Source: Candidatus Saccharimonadota bacterium (GTDB lineage: Bacteria; Patescibacteriota; Saccharimonadia; Saccharimonadales; JACDFO01). From it: DNA of 34,583 nt. Of this stretch, positions 18,603 to 27,878 are shown in pieces; positions within the stretch are counted from its first letter, which is position 1, and every line of letters starts with the position of its first letter. Below the pieces are notes generated by a model. It was not told where the DNA came from and made no database searches. It saw nothing but the letters and a program-made list of their open reading frames with translations. The position numbers and the translations under genes were made by a program. Where the stretch lies: contig JACDFO010000003.1 of the NCBI GenBank assembly GCA_013815785.1, positions 1-34,583 of the forward strand, in the 5' to 3' direction.

Positions 18603-18816
18603 GATCATAGCGGGGGCAGTGGTTAAAGGGGTTAGTTTGTTTTAGAACGATGTAATCTCAAGGATTACTACAGCTAAACTAAGTGGAGGGTAACGACTTG
18701 GTTGCAGCACGCTCTAAAACAATCTAACAGTGTTCCCGTTAAAACGGGTGTTAGAATAGGGGTATAAGGTACAGTAAGGCGCTTGCGCGCATTACGAATT
18801 GCTATTTTAGCAAATT
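18603..18816 (+). ncRNA. Candidate structured RNA / riboswitch-like leader upstream of dprA
   Basis: GTTAGTTTGTTTTAGA (18631-18646)/TCTAAAACAATCTAAC (18713-18728), one mismatch, encloses GTAATC-tcaag-GATTAC and AACTAAGT/ACTTGGTT. A competing hairpin TCTAACA...CCCGT/ACGGG...TGTTAGA reuses the 3' strand. Two further hairpins follow. Confidence 0.6.
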
Positions 18817-18851
18817 AATGTCCTTATGTCAATACTTAAATACATTTATAT

Positions 18852-19712
18852 ATGACTGTCAAGAAACTTACGCTTAAAAATACTGCCATTCCTGAAACTC
18901 TTAGAAACATTCCTAATCCCCCCAAGGAACTATATATCTTGGGCGATTTAACACCTTTGCTCGACCGTCCCAGGGTAGCGATAGTGGGAAGCCGGAAGGT
19001 TACGCCCTACGGCCGTCAAGTTACCCAGCAGTTGGCTAGAGAGCTCGCTCTAGCGGGTGTAGTAATTATTAGCGGCTTGGCGTTAGGAATAGATGCGATA
19101 GCTCATCAGGCAGCCCTGGAAGTTGGAGGGAAATGCATAGCGATATTACCTACGAGCTTAGAAGAAATATATCCGTCTAGCCATCGACAGTTAGCAGAGC
19201 AAATTCTTCGAACAGGCGGGGCACTAATCAGCGAATATCCAGAGGGAATGCCAAGTCTAAAAAAGAACTTTATCGAACGTAATCGCTTAGTTTCCGGACT
19301 TTCTGACGGCGTACTCATACCCGAAGCTGCCATCAAAAGCGGTACATTACACACCGCAAACTTTGCTTTGGACCAAGGAAGAACTGTGATGGCGGTCCCC
19401 GGGAACATCACATCACCCACCAGCCAAGGCACGAACAGCTTACTTAAGACTGGTGCCATATTGGTTACGGAAACCACCGATATCCTAACCGCACTGCACT
19501 TAACACCAAAAGATATGCAGCGGCAGCTACCACTAGCCGCTAATAAGGCAGAGCAGGCCATTTTAGATCTGCTTGCATCGGGAGTCAGTGACGGATCCGT
19601 TTTACTAGCAGACAGTGGTCTAGGTCCTAGCGAATTCAATCAAACGCTAACTATGTTAGAAATAACTGGGAAAATTAAACCACTCGGTATGGGTCATTGG
19701 TCTTTGATGTAA
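18852..19712 (+). CDS. dprA: DNA processing protein DprA
   Basis: VAIVGSRKVTPYGRQ, VIISGLALGIDAIAHQAAL, ISEYPEGMPSLKKNFIERNRLVSGLSDGVLIPEAAIKSGTLHTANFALDQGR, VPGNITSPTSQGTNSLLKTGA. Confidence 0.96.
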   Translation: MTVKKLTLKNTAIPETLRNIPNPPKELYILGDLTPLLDRPRVAIVGSRKVTPYGRQVTQQLARELALAGVVIISGLALGIDAIAHQAALEVGGKCIAILPTSLEEIYPSSHRQLAEQILRTGGALISEYPEGMPSLKKNFIERNRLVSGLSDGVLIPEAAIKSGTLHTANFALDQGRTVMAVPGNITSPTSQGTNSLLKTGAILVTETTDILTALHLTPKDMQRQLPLAANKAEQAILDLLASGVSDGSVLLADSGLGPSEFNQTLTMLEITGKIKPLGMGHWSLM

Positions 19713-19721
19713 ACTGACTTT

Positions 19722-19916
19722 ATGGGATTATTTTCATTTTTATTTGGACCAAAAAAACATACCTGCAAGACTAAACGAAGGTTTGCAAACGAACAGGCCG
19801 CTAAAGCTGCCCTAAAACTTATAAATCCTTCTAGGAAACAGGGTAAACCTTTCCGCTGCTACAAATGCCCAGAATGCGCGGGCTATCATCTTTCTTCCAA
19901 GCCAGCCCGCAAATAA
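19722..19916 (+). CDS. Small basic putative zinc-ribbon-like protein
   Basis: 64 aa; FRCYKCPECAGYHLSSK. Confidence 0.7.
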   Translation: MGLFSFLFGPKKHTCKTKRRFANEQAAKAALKLINPSRKQGKPFRCYKCPECAGYHLSSKPARK

Positions 19917-19985
19917 AGTTTGCTTTTATAAATAATTCCGCGTAGTCTAGGCCTTTGCATATATAAGAATGAAAGAGCAGTAAGG

Positions 19986-19991
19986 TATACT
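19986..19991 (+). promoter_or_regulatory. -10 TATACT, 8 nt before topA ATG
   Basis: TATACT-taagcgca-ATG; no Shine-Dalgarno. Confidence 0.55.
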
Positions 19992-19999
19992 TAAGCGCA

Positions 20000-22294
20000 A
20001 TGGCAAAGAATCTGGTGATAGTTGAGAGTCCGGCAAAAGCCAAGACCATAGAAAAATATCTAGGGTCAGATTTTTCTGTGAAAAGTAGTTTTGGACATAT
20101 ACGTGATCTTCCTAAGAAGGGCTTGAACATTGATGTTGCAGATAATTTTGAACCTACCTATGCCGTCAGTGCCGATAAGACCAAGATTGTCGCCGAGCTA
20201 AAAAAAGCTGCCAAAGGCGCTGAAGTATGGCTAGCGAGTGATGAAGACCGCGAAGGGGAGGCAATCGCCTGGCACTTGTGCAAGGCATTAGACCTCAAAC
20301 CAGAAAACACCAAACGAATCGTGTTTCATGAGATTACCAAGCCGGCTATAGAGCATGCCGTTAAAAATCCTCGCACTGTAGATATTAAATTAGTGGACGC
20401 ACAGCAAGCCAGGCGAGTCCTGGACCGTTTGGTTGGTTATGAACTTAGCCCGGTATTATGGAAGAAAGTTCGCCCAGGCTTAAGTGCTGGACGCGTACAA
20501 TCTGTTGCTGTTCGCATTATCGTAGAACGTGAACGAGAAATCAAAGAATTTGCCAGCGCCGGAACTTATAAAGTAACTGCCCAGTTTCAGACAAGCAAAA
20601 CCGAACTACCGGCCGAACTTTCGGTACGCATGGACTCGCTAGAGCTGGCTGAAGGCTTATTAAATGACTGTTTAGCAGCCGATTATAAAGTTACAAGTGT
20701 CGAGCAAAAGCCAGGCACCCGCAATCCCTCAGCGCCATTCACGACCAGCACCTTACAGCAGGAAGCTTCTCGCAAGCTTGGCTTTAGTGTCAAGCAGACT
20801 ATGACGGTCGCTCAGCGTTTATACGAAAGTGGACACATCACCTATATGCGTACGGACAGTACGATTCTCTCGGGTCAAGCCATCAAAGCGGCCGAGCAGT
20901 ACATAAAAAAGGAATTCGGCGCCAAATACCACCAGGTACGTCAGTATAAAACCAAAGATAAGGGTGCCCAAGAGGCTCACGAAGCCATCCGACCGACCAG
21001 CTTTACAAAGAAGGGTGCTGGCGAAGATGCCACCCAGATGAAACTGTACGAGCTAATATGGCGCCGGGCACTCGCTAGCCAGATGACGGCTGCTGAAGTT
21101 GATCGTACTGATGTAAGCATCAGTATCAGTAACCGTAAGGAAACATTCGGTGCTAAAGGCGAAGTACTGCGTTTTGACGGTTTTTTCAAAGTCTATGGTG
21201 GCGGCAAAGACGACGTTATTTTGCCAGATTTAGAGATTGGACAGCCACTGAATCTTAATTTGATGCAAGCAACCGAAACATTCAGCAAGCCACCAGCCCG
21301 CTACTCCGAAGCTGCTTTGGTCCGCAAGCTTGAAGAACTTGGTATTGGACGGCCAAGCACGTACGCACCGACTATTTCCACGGTTCAGGCCAGAGGTTAT
21401 GTCGAGCGAGTAGACTTAGAAGGCGAACAGCGTGAGATAACCATCCTGGAACTCAGTAAAGGCAAGATTGAAACCAAAAAAGAGCAACAAAATTTTGGTG
21501 CCGACAGAGGCAAGCTAATTCCAACCCCGCTAGCTGATGTAACCACTGATTTTTTGGTAAAGAATTTTGCCAGCATCGTAGATTATGACTTTACGGCTAA
21601 AGTCGAAGCAGATTTTGATGGCATAGCCGAGGGTAAAGAGCAGTGGCAGGCCATGATAAAAGGTTTTTATAACAAGTTTCATCCGTTGGTTGAAAAATCC
21701 GAAAACGTTTCGCGCGAAGAAAGTACTCAGACCAGAGTGCTCGGTCAAGATCCGAAGAGCGGCAAACCCGTCATGGCCCGCTATGGCCGCTATGGCCCAA
21801 TGCTTCAACGCGGTGAAACTGAAAGTGAAGAGAAGCCCGACTTTGCCCCGATGGCAGCTGGCGCAACCATCGAAGACATAACATTCGAGCAAGCTATGGA
21901 AATGTTCAAATTACCTCGCCTGGTCGGCACCACCGATGATGGCCAAGAGATAAAAGCTAATATCGGTCGTTTTGGTCCATATATCGTCGTCGGCAAGCTG
22001 TTCGTATCTATCAAGCCGCATGATCCTATGAAAATATCCGAAGAAGAAGCTCGCGAATTTTATGATAAGAAACTAGAACAAGAAGCGAATAAATATATTC
22101 AGAAGTTCCCTAGTGGTATCAACGTCGTAAATGGTCCGTATGGTCCTTATGTAACAGATGGCAAAAAAAACGCTCGCTTAGCCAAAACCGTCGATCCAGC
22201 CAAGCTAACTGAAGCTGAAGCCAAAGAGCTCATTGAAAAAGCACCTGCTAAAGGCAAAAAACGTTTTGTCCGCCGCAAAACCAACAAAAAATAA
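20000..22294 (+). CDS. topA: DNA topoisomerase I
   Basis: NLVIVESPAKAKTIEKYLG, DEDREGEAIAWHL, active-site YMRTDST, RYSEAALVRKLEELGIGRPSTYAPTI. Confidence 0.97.
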   Translation: MAKNLVIVESPAKAKTIEKYLGSDFSVKSSFGHIRDLPKKGLNIDVADNFEPTYAVSADKTKIVAELKKAAKGAEVWLASDEDREGEAIAWHLCKALDLKPENTKRIVFHEITKPAIEHAVKNPRTVDIKLVDAQQARRVLDRLVGYELSPVLWKKVRPGLSAGRVQSVAVRIIVEREREIKEFASAGTYKVTAQFQTSKTELPAELSVRMDSLELAEGLLNDCLAADYKVTSVEQKPGTRNPSAPFTTSTLQQEASRKLGFSVKQTMTVAQRLYESGHITYMRTDSTILSGQAIKAAEQYIKKEFGAKYHQVRQYKTKDKGAQEAHEAIRPTSFTKKGAGEDATQMKLYELIWRRALASQMTAAEVDRTDVSISISNRKETFGAKGEVLRFDGFFKVYGGGKDDVILPDLEIGQPLNLNLMQATETFSKPPARYSEAALVRKLEELGIGRPSTYAPTISTVQARGYVERVDLEGEQREITILELSKGKIETKKEQQNFGADRGKLIPTPLADVTTDFLVKNFASIVDYDFTAKVEADFDGIAEGKEQWQAMIKGFYNKFHPLVEKSENVSREESTQTRVLGQDPKSGKPVMARYGRYGPMLQRGETESEEKPDFAPMAAGATIEDITFEQAMEMFKLPRLVGTTDDGQEIKANIGRFGPYIVVGKLFVSIKPHDPMKISEEEAREFYDKKLEQEANKYIQKFPSGINVVNGPYGPYVTDGKKNARLAKTVDPAKLTEAEAKELIEKAPAKGKKRFVRRKTNKK

Positions 22295-22408
22295 TCATTT
22301 TTCCACAATTTGTAGTCTGTGCAAGGGTATTTCGTAGTAATATTGCCTGCACACGTAACGGAATATATGTCCATTTCATGCTAAAATAGTAAATAAGTCC
22401 TTATACCA

Positions 22409-22437
22409 TTGACTTTGTACATGATATGTTTTACAAT
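22409..22437 (+). promoter_or_regulatory. Promoter TTGACT-17-TACAAT
   Basis: TTGACT (22409-22414), 17-nt spacer, TACAAT (22432-22437); short leader containing AAGGA before the ATG at 22473. Confidence 0.65.
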
Positions 22438-22472
22438 TATATTAAATTAGTAAGTAAGGACAGATTACAGCA

Positions 22473-23513
22473 ATGGCTGACACTACCACTACCAAGAAGC
22501 TCAACATTGAGAAAATCGTCAACGATATCCTTGGCACTATAGACCGCGAGCGTGAACGCGAGATTGTTGCACGCCGTTATGGTCTATTTGATCGCAAGGA
22601 AACACTTGAGCAAATCGGTGAACTGTTGGGTATTACTCGCGAGCGTGTTCGTCAGCTCGAAAAGGCCGTTGTTGCCCGTCTAAAGGCAACTGCAGACGCG
22701 AAGCAGCTACCTCATATGTATGAAGTACAGGAAGCGTTTAAGCGCGAAGTTGAAGCAATGGGTAAGGTGTCCCGTATATCTGAACTTTCTAAGAAGTTAA
22801 CAAAGGACAATACCCGTATTGACCAGGCTAGAATCTCATTTTTAGCCCGTTTGTGCCCAGAACTAGTCGTTATTGACGATAATGATCACTATTATCATGC
22901 AGTAGGCATCAAGCAGGTCCATGACGAAAAGAAAATCAAAGACCACGTAACTAAAATTACAGAGGCCATCAAGGGCTTGGGAGCACCAGTAGAAATTGCT
23001 AAAATAGCCGATGCAGCAGGGCAGAGCGACCACAAACACGCCGAAGCACTTGCCAGCACATCTAAAGCTCTTGCGACCCTCAACGGCCGTTGGGGACTTA
23101 TCAAATGGCCGATGGTCAATCCAAAAAACATTCGTGATAAAATTTACGTTATTTTGCACGAAGCAGGGAAGCACATGCACTTTAACGAAATCGCAGACTC
23201 TATAAAGCGAAGCGAGTTCAAACGCAAAGATGTAACTACTCAGGCAATTCATAACGAACTAATCAAAGACAAGCGCTTCGTACTGATCGGACGCGGAATC
23301 TACGCTCTAAAAGAATGGGGTTACGAAAAGGGTACTGTTGCAGATATTATTACTGAGGTACTTACAAAAGCTGCAGAGCCTATGCACCGCGACGATATCG
23401 TCCGTGAGGTCCTGAAAAGCCGCCACGTGAAGGAAACGACCATTCTCTTGAACCTACAAGGCAAACAGCAGTTCAAGCGAGTAGCCAAAGCCACCTACGC
23501 CCTCGCGGAATAA
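22473..23513 (+). CDS. Sigma-70 region 4-like HTH fused to winged-helix/HARE-HTH-type domains
   Basis: REREREIVARRYGLFDRKETLEQIGELLGITRERVRQLEKAVVARLK (sigma region 4) plus KIYVILHEAGKHMHFNEIADSIK and ITEVLTKAAEPMHRDDIVREVLKSRHVKETTILLNLQGKQQFKRVAKATYAL (HARE-HTH-like). No region 2. Confidence 0.85.
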   Translation: MADTTTTKKLNIEKIVNDILGTIDREREREIVARRYGLFDRKETLEQIGELLGITRERVRQLEKAVVARLKATADAKQLPHMYEVQEAFKREVEAMGKVSRISELSKKLTKDNTRIDQARISFLARLCPELVVIDDNDHYYHAVGIKQVHDEKKIKDHVTKITEAIKGLGAPVEIAKIADAAGQSDHKHAEALASTSKALATLNGRWGLIKWPMVNPKNIRDKIYVILHEAGKHMHFNEIADSIKRSEFKRKDVTTQAIHNELIKDKRFVLIGRGIYALKEWGYEKGTVADIITEVLTKAAEPMHRDDIVREVLKSRHVKETTILLNLQGKQQFKRVAKATYALAE

Positions 23514-23522
23514 CCATAATTC

Positions 23523-23963
23523 ATGAGTAATCGTGAAGCAATGGACTGCCAAACTCAGAGTGATGCCATGCCATTTCCCCCATTTTCGTTACTTACTCGT
23601 GGCGCGCGCTTAGATATCAATCACCATTTTTCTGAACTTTCACCAGAAGTCGAATTTTTTCGTGATTATATCGCGTCAGTTATAAATCCTGAAATTAACG
23701 ACGATAAGTTGAAGCCCGTCGAATCAATATATAGGATCGCTGGCTTCTTTATACATCTAGCAAACGGGTCTGGCGGAGTCTTAAGTAGGCGTGACGCTAT
23801 TGAATGCGAAGGCATCTTCAAGGGTTATCAAGACAAAGGCGTAACATTTCAAAATCCTAATCTTATAAATGCAGACTTCCTTTCTACCAAAATTACATCG
23901 TTAGGCCCACATACAGCCAAACAGATTGAAACGCTCGCACAAGAGATTACACAATCCAAATAA
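23523..23963 (+). CDS. Hypothetical protein
   Basis: 146-aa ORF 9 nt after the preceding gene, same strand. Confidence 0.6.
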   Translation: MSNREAMDCQTQSDAMPFPPFSLLTRGARLDINHHFSELSPEVEFFRDYIASVINPEINDDKLKPVESIYRIAGFFIHLANGSGGVLSRRDAIECEGIFKGYQDKGVTFQNPNLINADFLSTKITSLGPHTAKQIETLAQEITQSK

Positions 23964-24012
23964 CAAACGTACATTTTACGAACAAACGAAAATCTACAAA
24001 AAGCAGTAATAA

Positions 24013-24198
24013 TCACACGGCGGCACTAAACCGGTTTTTGTAAGGCAACACAAAGGAGGGGATTTACAAACCAAATACCAAGCTCACAAGCAGAATGGTG
24101 AAAAACTCTATGTGAAACTAATGGGCAGTGAACCAATTCCAATCATACAAATGATGTCGCACAATGTATATTTTGCGACTCTATTATTGAATGTATAG
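24013..24198 (+). pseudogene. Possible protein remnant, stop-to-stop frame without a good start
   Basis: SHGGTKPVFVRQHKGGDLQTKYQAHKQNGEKLYVKLMGSEPIPIIQMMSHNVYFATLLLNV*; protein-like composition, first ATG only deep inside. Confidence 0.3.
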
Positions 24199-24563
24199 AT
24201 GATTACATATACCTTGTTTGCAGGGGACTTTATCTGTAGATTCGTGTCTTAGCTGAGATTTCGTTCGTAGCTGCACTGTTAACTAACTTACGTTTAAGTA
24301 TTACTACTCTCAGCTTCGTTTGTCCCCAGAAGAGCTTGTTGTAATACTGTGAGTTTTCCACAGCAGTCCGTGAAAAGTTTGCTTTTCACATTGAACTATT
24401 ATACAAATTTGCTTTTGCCCTGCCTTGCTTGTGTTGTATGTTTTTTTGACATTCCCCTGCTTTTGTTATTATGTATAGTTTTTCAACAATATGTGATATT
24501 TCACACATGCGAACATTATACGAACAACTAGGGTAGAGCGGTGGGAGAACGACTTACCATTGA

Positions 24564-25481
24564 TTACTTATAATAAGCTCGCTCTTCTATACGAACATCA
24601 ATATATTCGGTTGGCGTTATTCCATCTGCCTCAAGCTTCTCACTGACTGCTATATACGTCCCTACTTGAAGACGAACATCTATTTCAGTATTAAACTTTA
24701 TATAGTACCCCTTCCCCTCTGGGCGTACATGTAGCTCATTGGCAACTGCGGGCAATGAATACGACTCTATTCCTATCTGTTTCGAACCCAGATTCGCTGC
24801 AAGCTGCCGGGTAAAAGCAACTAAATCCGTTGTAAGGAGTTGTTGGCCAATTTCAGCAAGAATACCTGTATCATCCGTTATAACGGGTAGCTTGTCTCGC
24901 GTTGAACTGACAAGCTGACTGCTTTTCAACACAGCTGTACCGTCGTCGTCAATCACGAAGGAATCACCGCGTACTGCCAAAATTAAAACAGGCTGGGCAG
25001 GACTGACTTGGATGATTAATTTTCGTCCAATCAAAGGGACGGTCACGGCCGTATCTCCGAGTTCCGGAAACTGTCTTTCAAGCTCATCGGCTATCTTATT
25101 AGTGTTAATCGTTAGTTTACTTTTATTTAATACCGATTGTTCTAGCAAATCTTGTGCTGCGCGTTCGTACACCGCCATCTCTTGAACAACCACGGGCCGA
25201 GTATCTTTAGTTGTGATTTGTATGCGCACATTATCAGTAAGGGTAGTGACGTATATTCCTGAAAGCAAAACTAACGTACCAGCCACAAGCGATGGCATGT
25301 AACCTAGCCACCATGGTGTTTTAGTGACTGCCCTGTCGTTATTTAGGCCCGTCATATTACGAGCAGTATTTGTTCCGGATGAGGTTGAACGATTTGAATA
25401 ATAAGAGAATACGGGGGCACTGGATCCCGAATTCTGTCGATTGCGAACCTCTGGTTGAATTTTCTTTTTACGCTTCAACAT
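24564..25481 (-). CDS. ftsQ: FtsQ/DivIB-like cell division protein
   Basis: 305 aa; basic N-terminus, one TM (YMPSLVAGTLVLLSGIYVTTL), extracytoplasmic domain; last gene of the dcw block. Confidence 0.65.
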   Translation of the reverse strand: MLKRKKKIQPEVRNRQNSGSSAPVFSYYSNRSTSSGTNTARNMTGLNNDRAVTKTPWWLGYMPSLVAGTLVLLSGIYVTTLTDNVRIQITTKDTRPVVVQEMAVYERAAQDLLEQSVLNKSKLTINTNKIADELERQFPELGDTAVTVPLIGRKLIIQVSPAQPVLILAVRGDSFVIDDDGTAVLKSSQLVSSTRDKLPVITDDTGILAEIGQQLLTTDLVAFTRQLAANLGSKQIGIESYSLPAVANELHVRPEGKGYYIKFNTEIDVRLQVGTYIAVSEKLEADGITPTEYIDVRIEERAYYK

Positions 25482-25488
25482 CGTCGGC

Positions 25489-26637
25489 TTATCCTAATCC
25501 AAGAAGTAACTTTGCTAGCTTATGTGCTGCATCAGTTACAGTGAGTTTTTGCAGATTGCCACCTAATGTTTGTCTTTTGGCTGGAGTATCTAATAATTCG
25601 CAGATTGTATCGATAAAAATTCGAGAACCTTGCTTAAGTTGTTGTTCGGCAACAACTCTAGCTGCCGACTGTTCGTGCCATATTTCAGCATTTTTGAGCT
25701 GGTGACCACCGGTCAGCAGCGGGTTCGGTATTACTACGCAGGCGCGTCCCTGGACTCCGAGTTCGGCCATAGTATTTGCACCCGCTCTCGTGATTACCAG
25801 GTCGCTTGCGCCGGTATATTGATACATCGGCTTTAGTAGCTCGTGGATTTGTAGTCTAACGTGTGAAAAATCATCATATATTCCGCCCTTCCCTCGCCCC
25901 ACCTGGTGAATAACATATAGTTTAGGATATCTTTCTAAGAGCTCGGGCAATATGCTGCGAACTGCCGTATTGATCGTAGCAGCACCTCCACTTCCACCAG
26001 TGGCCAAAAGTACCATCGAATCAGCGGGCACACCTAAAGCAGTTTTGTAAGCAAGCTGTTGTTCATGGCTGACAGGCTGATAATGTTCTTCAACCAAAAC
26101 ACCGACGTAGCGTATGTTGGCGGGTGGATATCCGTAATTTTCTGGGGGCATACCTGTTGCATGAAATAGCGCCCAACGGCCAACCAGTCGATTCGCCAAG
26201 CCCGGTAGTATGTCTGAATCATGAGTAATAAAAGGCTTATGCCAAAAAGCCGCGCTAAGCCCTATAGGAACACCAACAAAACCACCTTTGAGTAAAATTA
26301 TATCGGGCTTTAATCTCTTGAGCAGTATCACGCTCTGGAGTGTACCAATCATAAAAAATATGCTATCACGAAGATTCAAGACGTTCGTTTTTATAGCAAA
26401 TAATCGACGAAGCCAGGATTCACCGTGATAACGTCGGAACTTACCGGCAAATATTGAGCGAGTTTCATCAATATGCGCATTACCGCTGGTCATAGCTGCA
26501 TACTTACCATTTCGTTCGCCTATATAAATAATGTGACAGTTCGGATCTTGCTTCTTAAGTTCTGCTGCGACCGCCAATAAAGGCGTAATATGGCCTCCGG
26601 TCCCGCCACCAGTAAGTATGATTCGCTTAGCTGACAT
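25489..26637 (-). CDS. murG: UDP-GlcNAc--lipid I GlcNAc transferase MurG
   Basis: ILTGGGTGGHITPLLAVAAEL, GGFVGVPIGLSA, SDLVITRAGANTMAELG, PNPLLTGGHQLKNAE. Confidence 0.96.
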   Translation of the reverse strand: MSAKRIILTGGGTGGHITPLLAVAAELKKQDPNCHIIYIGERNGKYAAMTSGNAHIDETRSIFAGKFRRYHGESWLRRLFAIKTNVLNLRDSIFFMIGTLQSVILLKRLKPDIILLKGGFVGVPIGLSAAFWHKPFITHDSDILPGLANRLVGRWALFHATGMPPENYGYPPANIRYVGVLVEEHYQPVSHEQQLAYKTALGVPADSMVLLATGGSGGAATINTAVRSILPELLERYPKLYVIHQVGRGKGGIYDDFSHVRLQIHELLKPMYQYTGASDLVITRAGANTMAELGVQGRACVVIPNPLLTGGHQLKNAEIWHEQSAARVVAEQQLKQGSRIFIDTICELLDTPAKRQTLGGNLQKLTVTDAAHKLAKLLLGLG

Positions 26638-27878
26638 TAAGGTCTCCTAGTCGTGTATGCACCATAGCCTGCTCTTGTCATTGGCCGTTTGGCCGCTTCT
26701 GGCCCGGTTTCAAGCTCCGTATTCGCACCATACGTTGTATAGCGCGAAATATTAAAGACCAAGCCTACGGCTGCAAGCACAAAGATAATACTTGTCCCAC
26801 CGTAGCTGATGAATGGCAGTGTAATACCTTTAAGTGGCAGCAACCCTATCATCGCTCCGATGTTTATAATCGTTTGCGTGCTCAACCACGCTAAAACCCC
26901 TGTTACTAAAAGCCGGCTGAACAAATCCGGGGCGCGTTCCATAATATTTTTTAACCTCGTAAAGAACAGTGCAAAAAGAGTAATCAACAAGGCTGAGCCA
27001 AGAAAGCCGAATTTTTCCGAATAAATTGCAAAGATTGAATCGTTAGCTGCCTCGGGCAAATAACCATAAGCTTGCACGCTATGAGCCAGACCTTTGCCGA
27101 ACATGCCTCCAGATCCAACTGCAATCAAGGCTTGGCACGCCTGATAACCACTTGCCTGACAATCCTGTTCTGGGTTTAAGAATGTAGTAACCCTGTCTCG
27201 ACGATATGCAAATGGCAGTGTAAGCAGGAAAAAGCTCGCAACCAGTATACCCCCGATAGCTATCAGCCTTTTTATCGGCATACCCGCCACATACACCATC
27301 GCTATCAGCATGGCCACAAGTACGCCTGCAGAACCTAGATCTCGCTGCAAGACAGCTACAACCACCCCGAGTACACCCAGTACGATTAAAAGCGGCTTGA
27401 ACGTCGCGATTTGATTATCTATGTTTCCAGAGCGAACGCGGTTTGCCAAAAATGCCGCTAGCCACACTAGAAGTGCGCACTTGATAAGCTCTACTGACTG
27501 CAAGGAAAGCCCCGCGAAGCGTATCCATCGGTGTGCTGGATACTCGGGCGTAACAGGTAAAGCGAGAGCTACAAGCGTTGCGGCGCCGGCGCCGATAATA
27601 AGTGGTCGCTTTAACTGCTTGAGTTTGTTAAGTGGGATATTGGCAACTATCACAAACACGACACTGCCAAGAAGTATCGCAGTCAGCTGCTTAGTAATAT
27701 AATAGTTTTCGCTTAAATTACGTTGTGCCGCGAGTCCAGGACTAATGGAATACACGACGATCAGGCCGATTACTAGTAGCAGCGCGGAGGCCACGACAAG
27801 CATGTAATCCGGCTTATGACGACGCTGATTGGTACCACCATCGTACGTGGAAGTCTTACGTGCGGATGATGGTCTCAT
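26637..27878 (-). CDS. ftsW: FtsW, SEDS-family peptidoglycan polymerase
   Basis: Multi-TM; HRWIRFAGLSLQSVELIKCALLVWLA, LQRDLGSAGVLV, NIGAMIGLLPLKGITLPFISYGGTS. Confidence 0.95.
   Translation of the reverse strand: MRPSSARKTSTYDGGTNQRRHKPDYMLVVASALLLVIGLIVVYSISPGLAAQRNLSENYYITKQLTAILLGSVVFVIVANIPLNKLKQLKRPLIIGAGAATLVALALPVTPEYPAHRWIRFAGLSLQSVELIKCALLVWLAAFLANRVRSGNIDNQIATFKPLLIVLGVLGVVVAVLQRDLGSAGVLVAMLIAMVYVAGMPIKRLIAIGGILVASFFLLTLPFAYRRDRVTTFLNPEQDCQASGYQACQALIAVGSGGMFGKGLAHSVQAYGYLPEAANDSIFAIYSEKFGFLGSALLITLFALFFTRLKNIMERAPDLFSRLLVTGVLAWLSTQTIINIGAMIGLLPLKGITLPFISYGGTSIIFVLAAVGLVFNISRYTTYGANTELETGPEAAKRPMTRAGYGAYTTRRP

Noticed and set aside
18639-18720. GTTTTAGA...TCTAAAAC looked like a CRISPR repeat/tracrRNA signature
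   Set aside because: No repeat-spacer array or cas gene in the window; the two strings are complementary arms of one helix.
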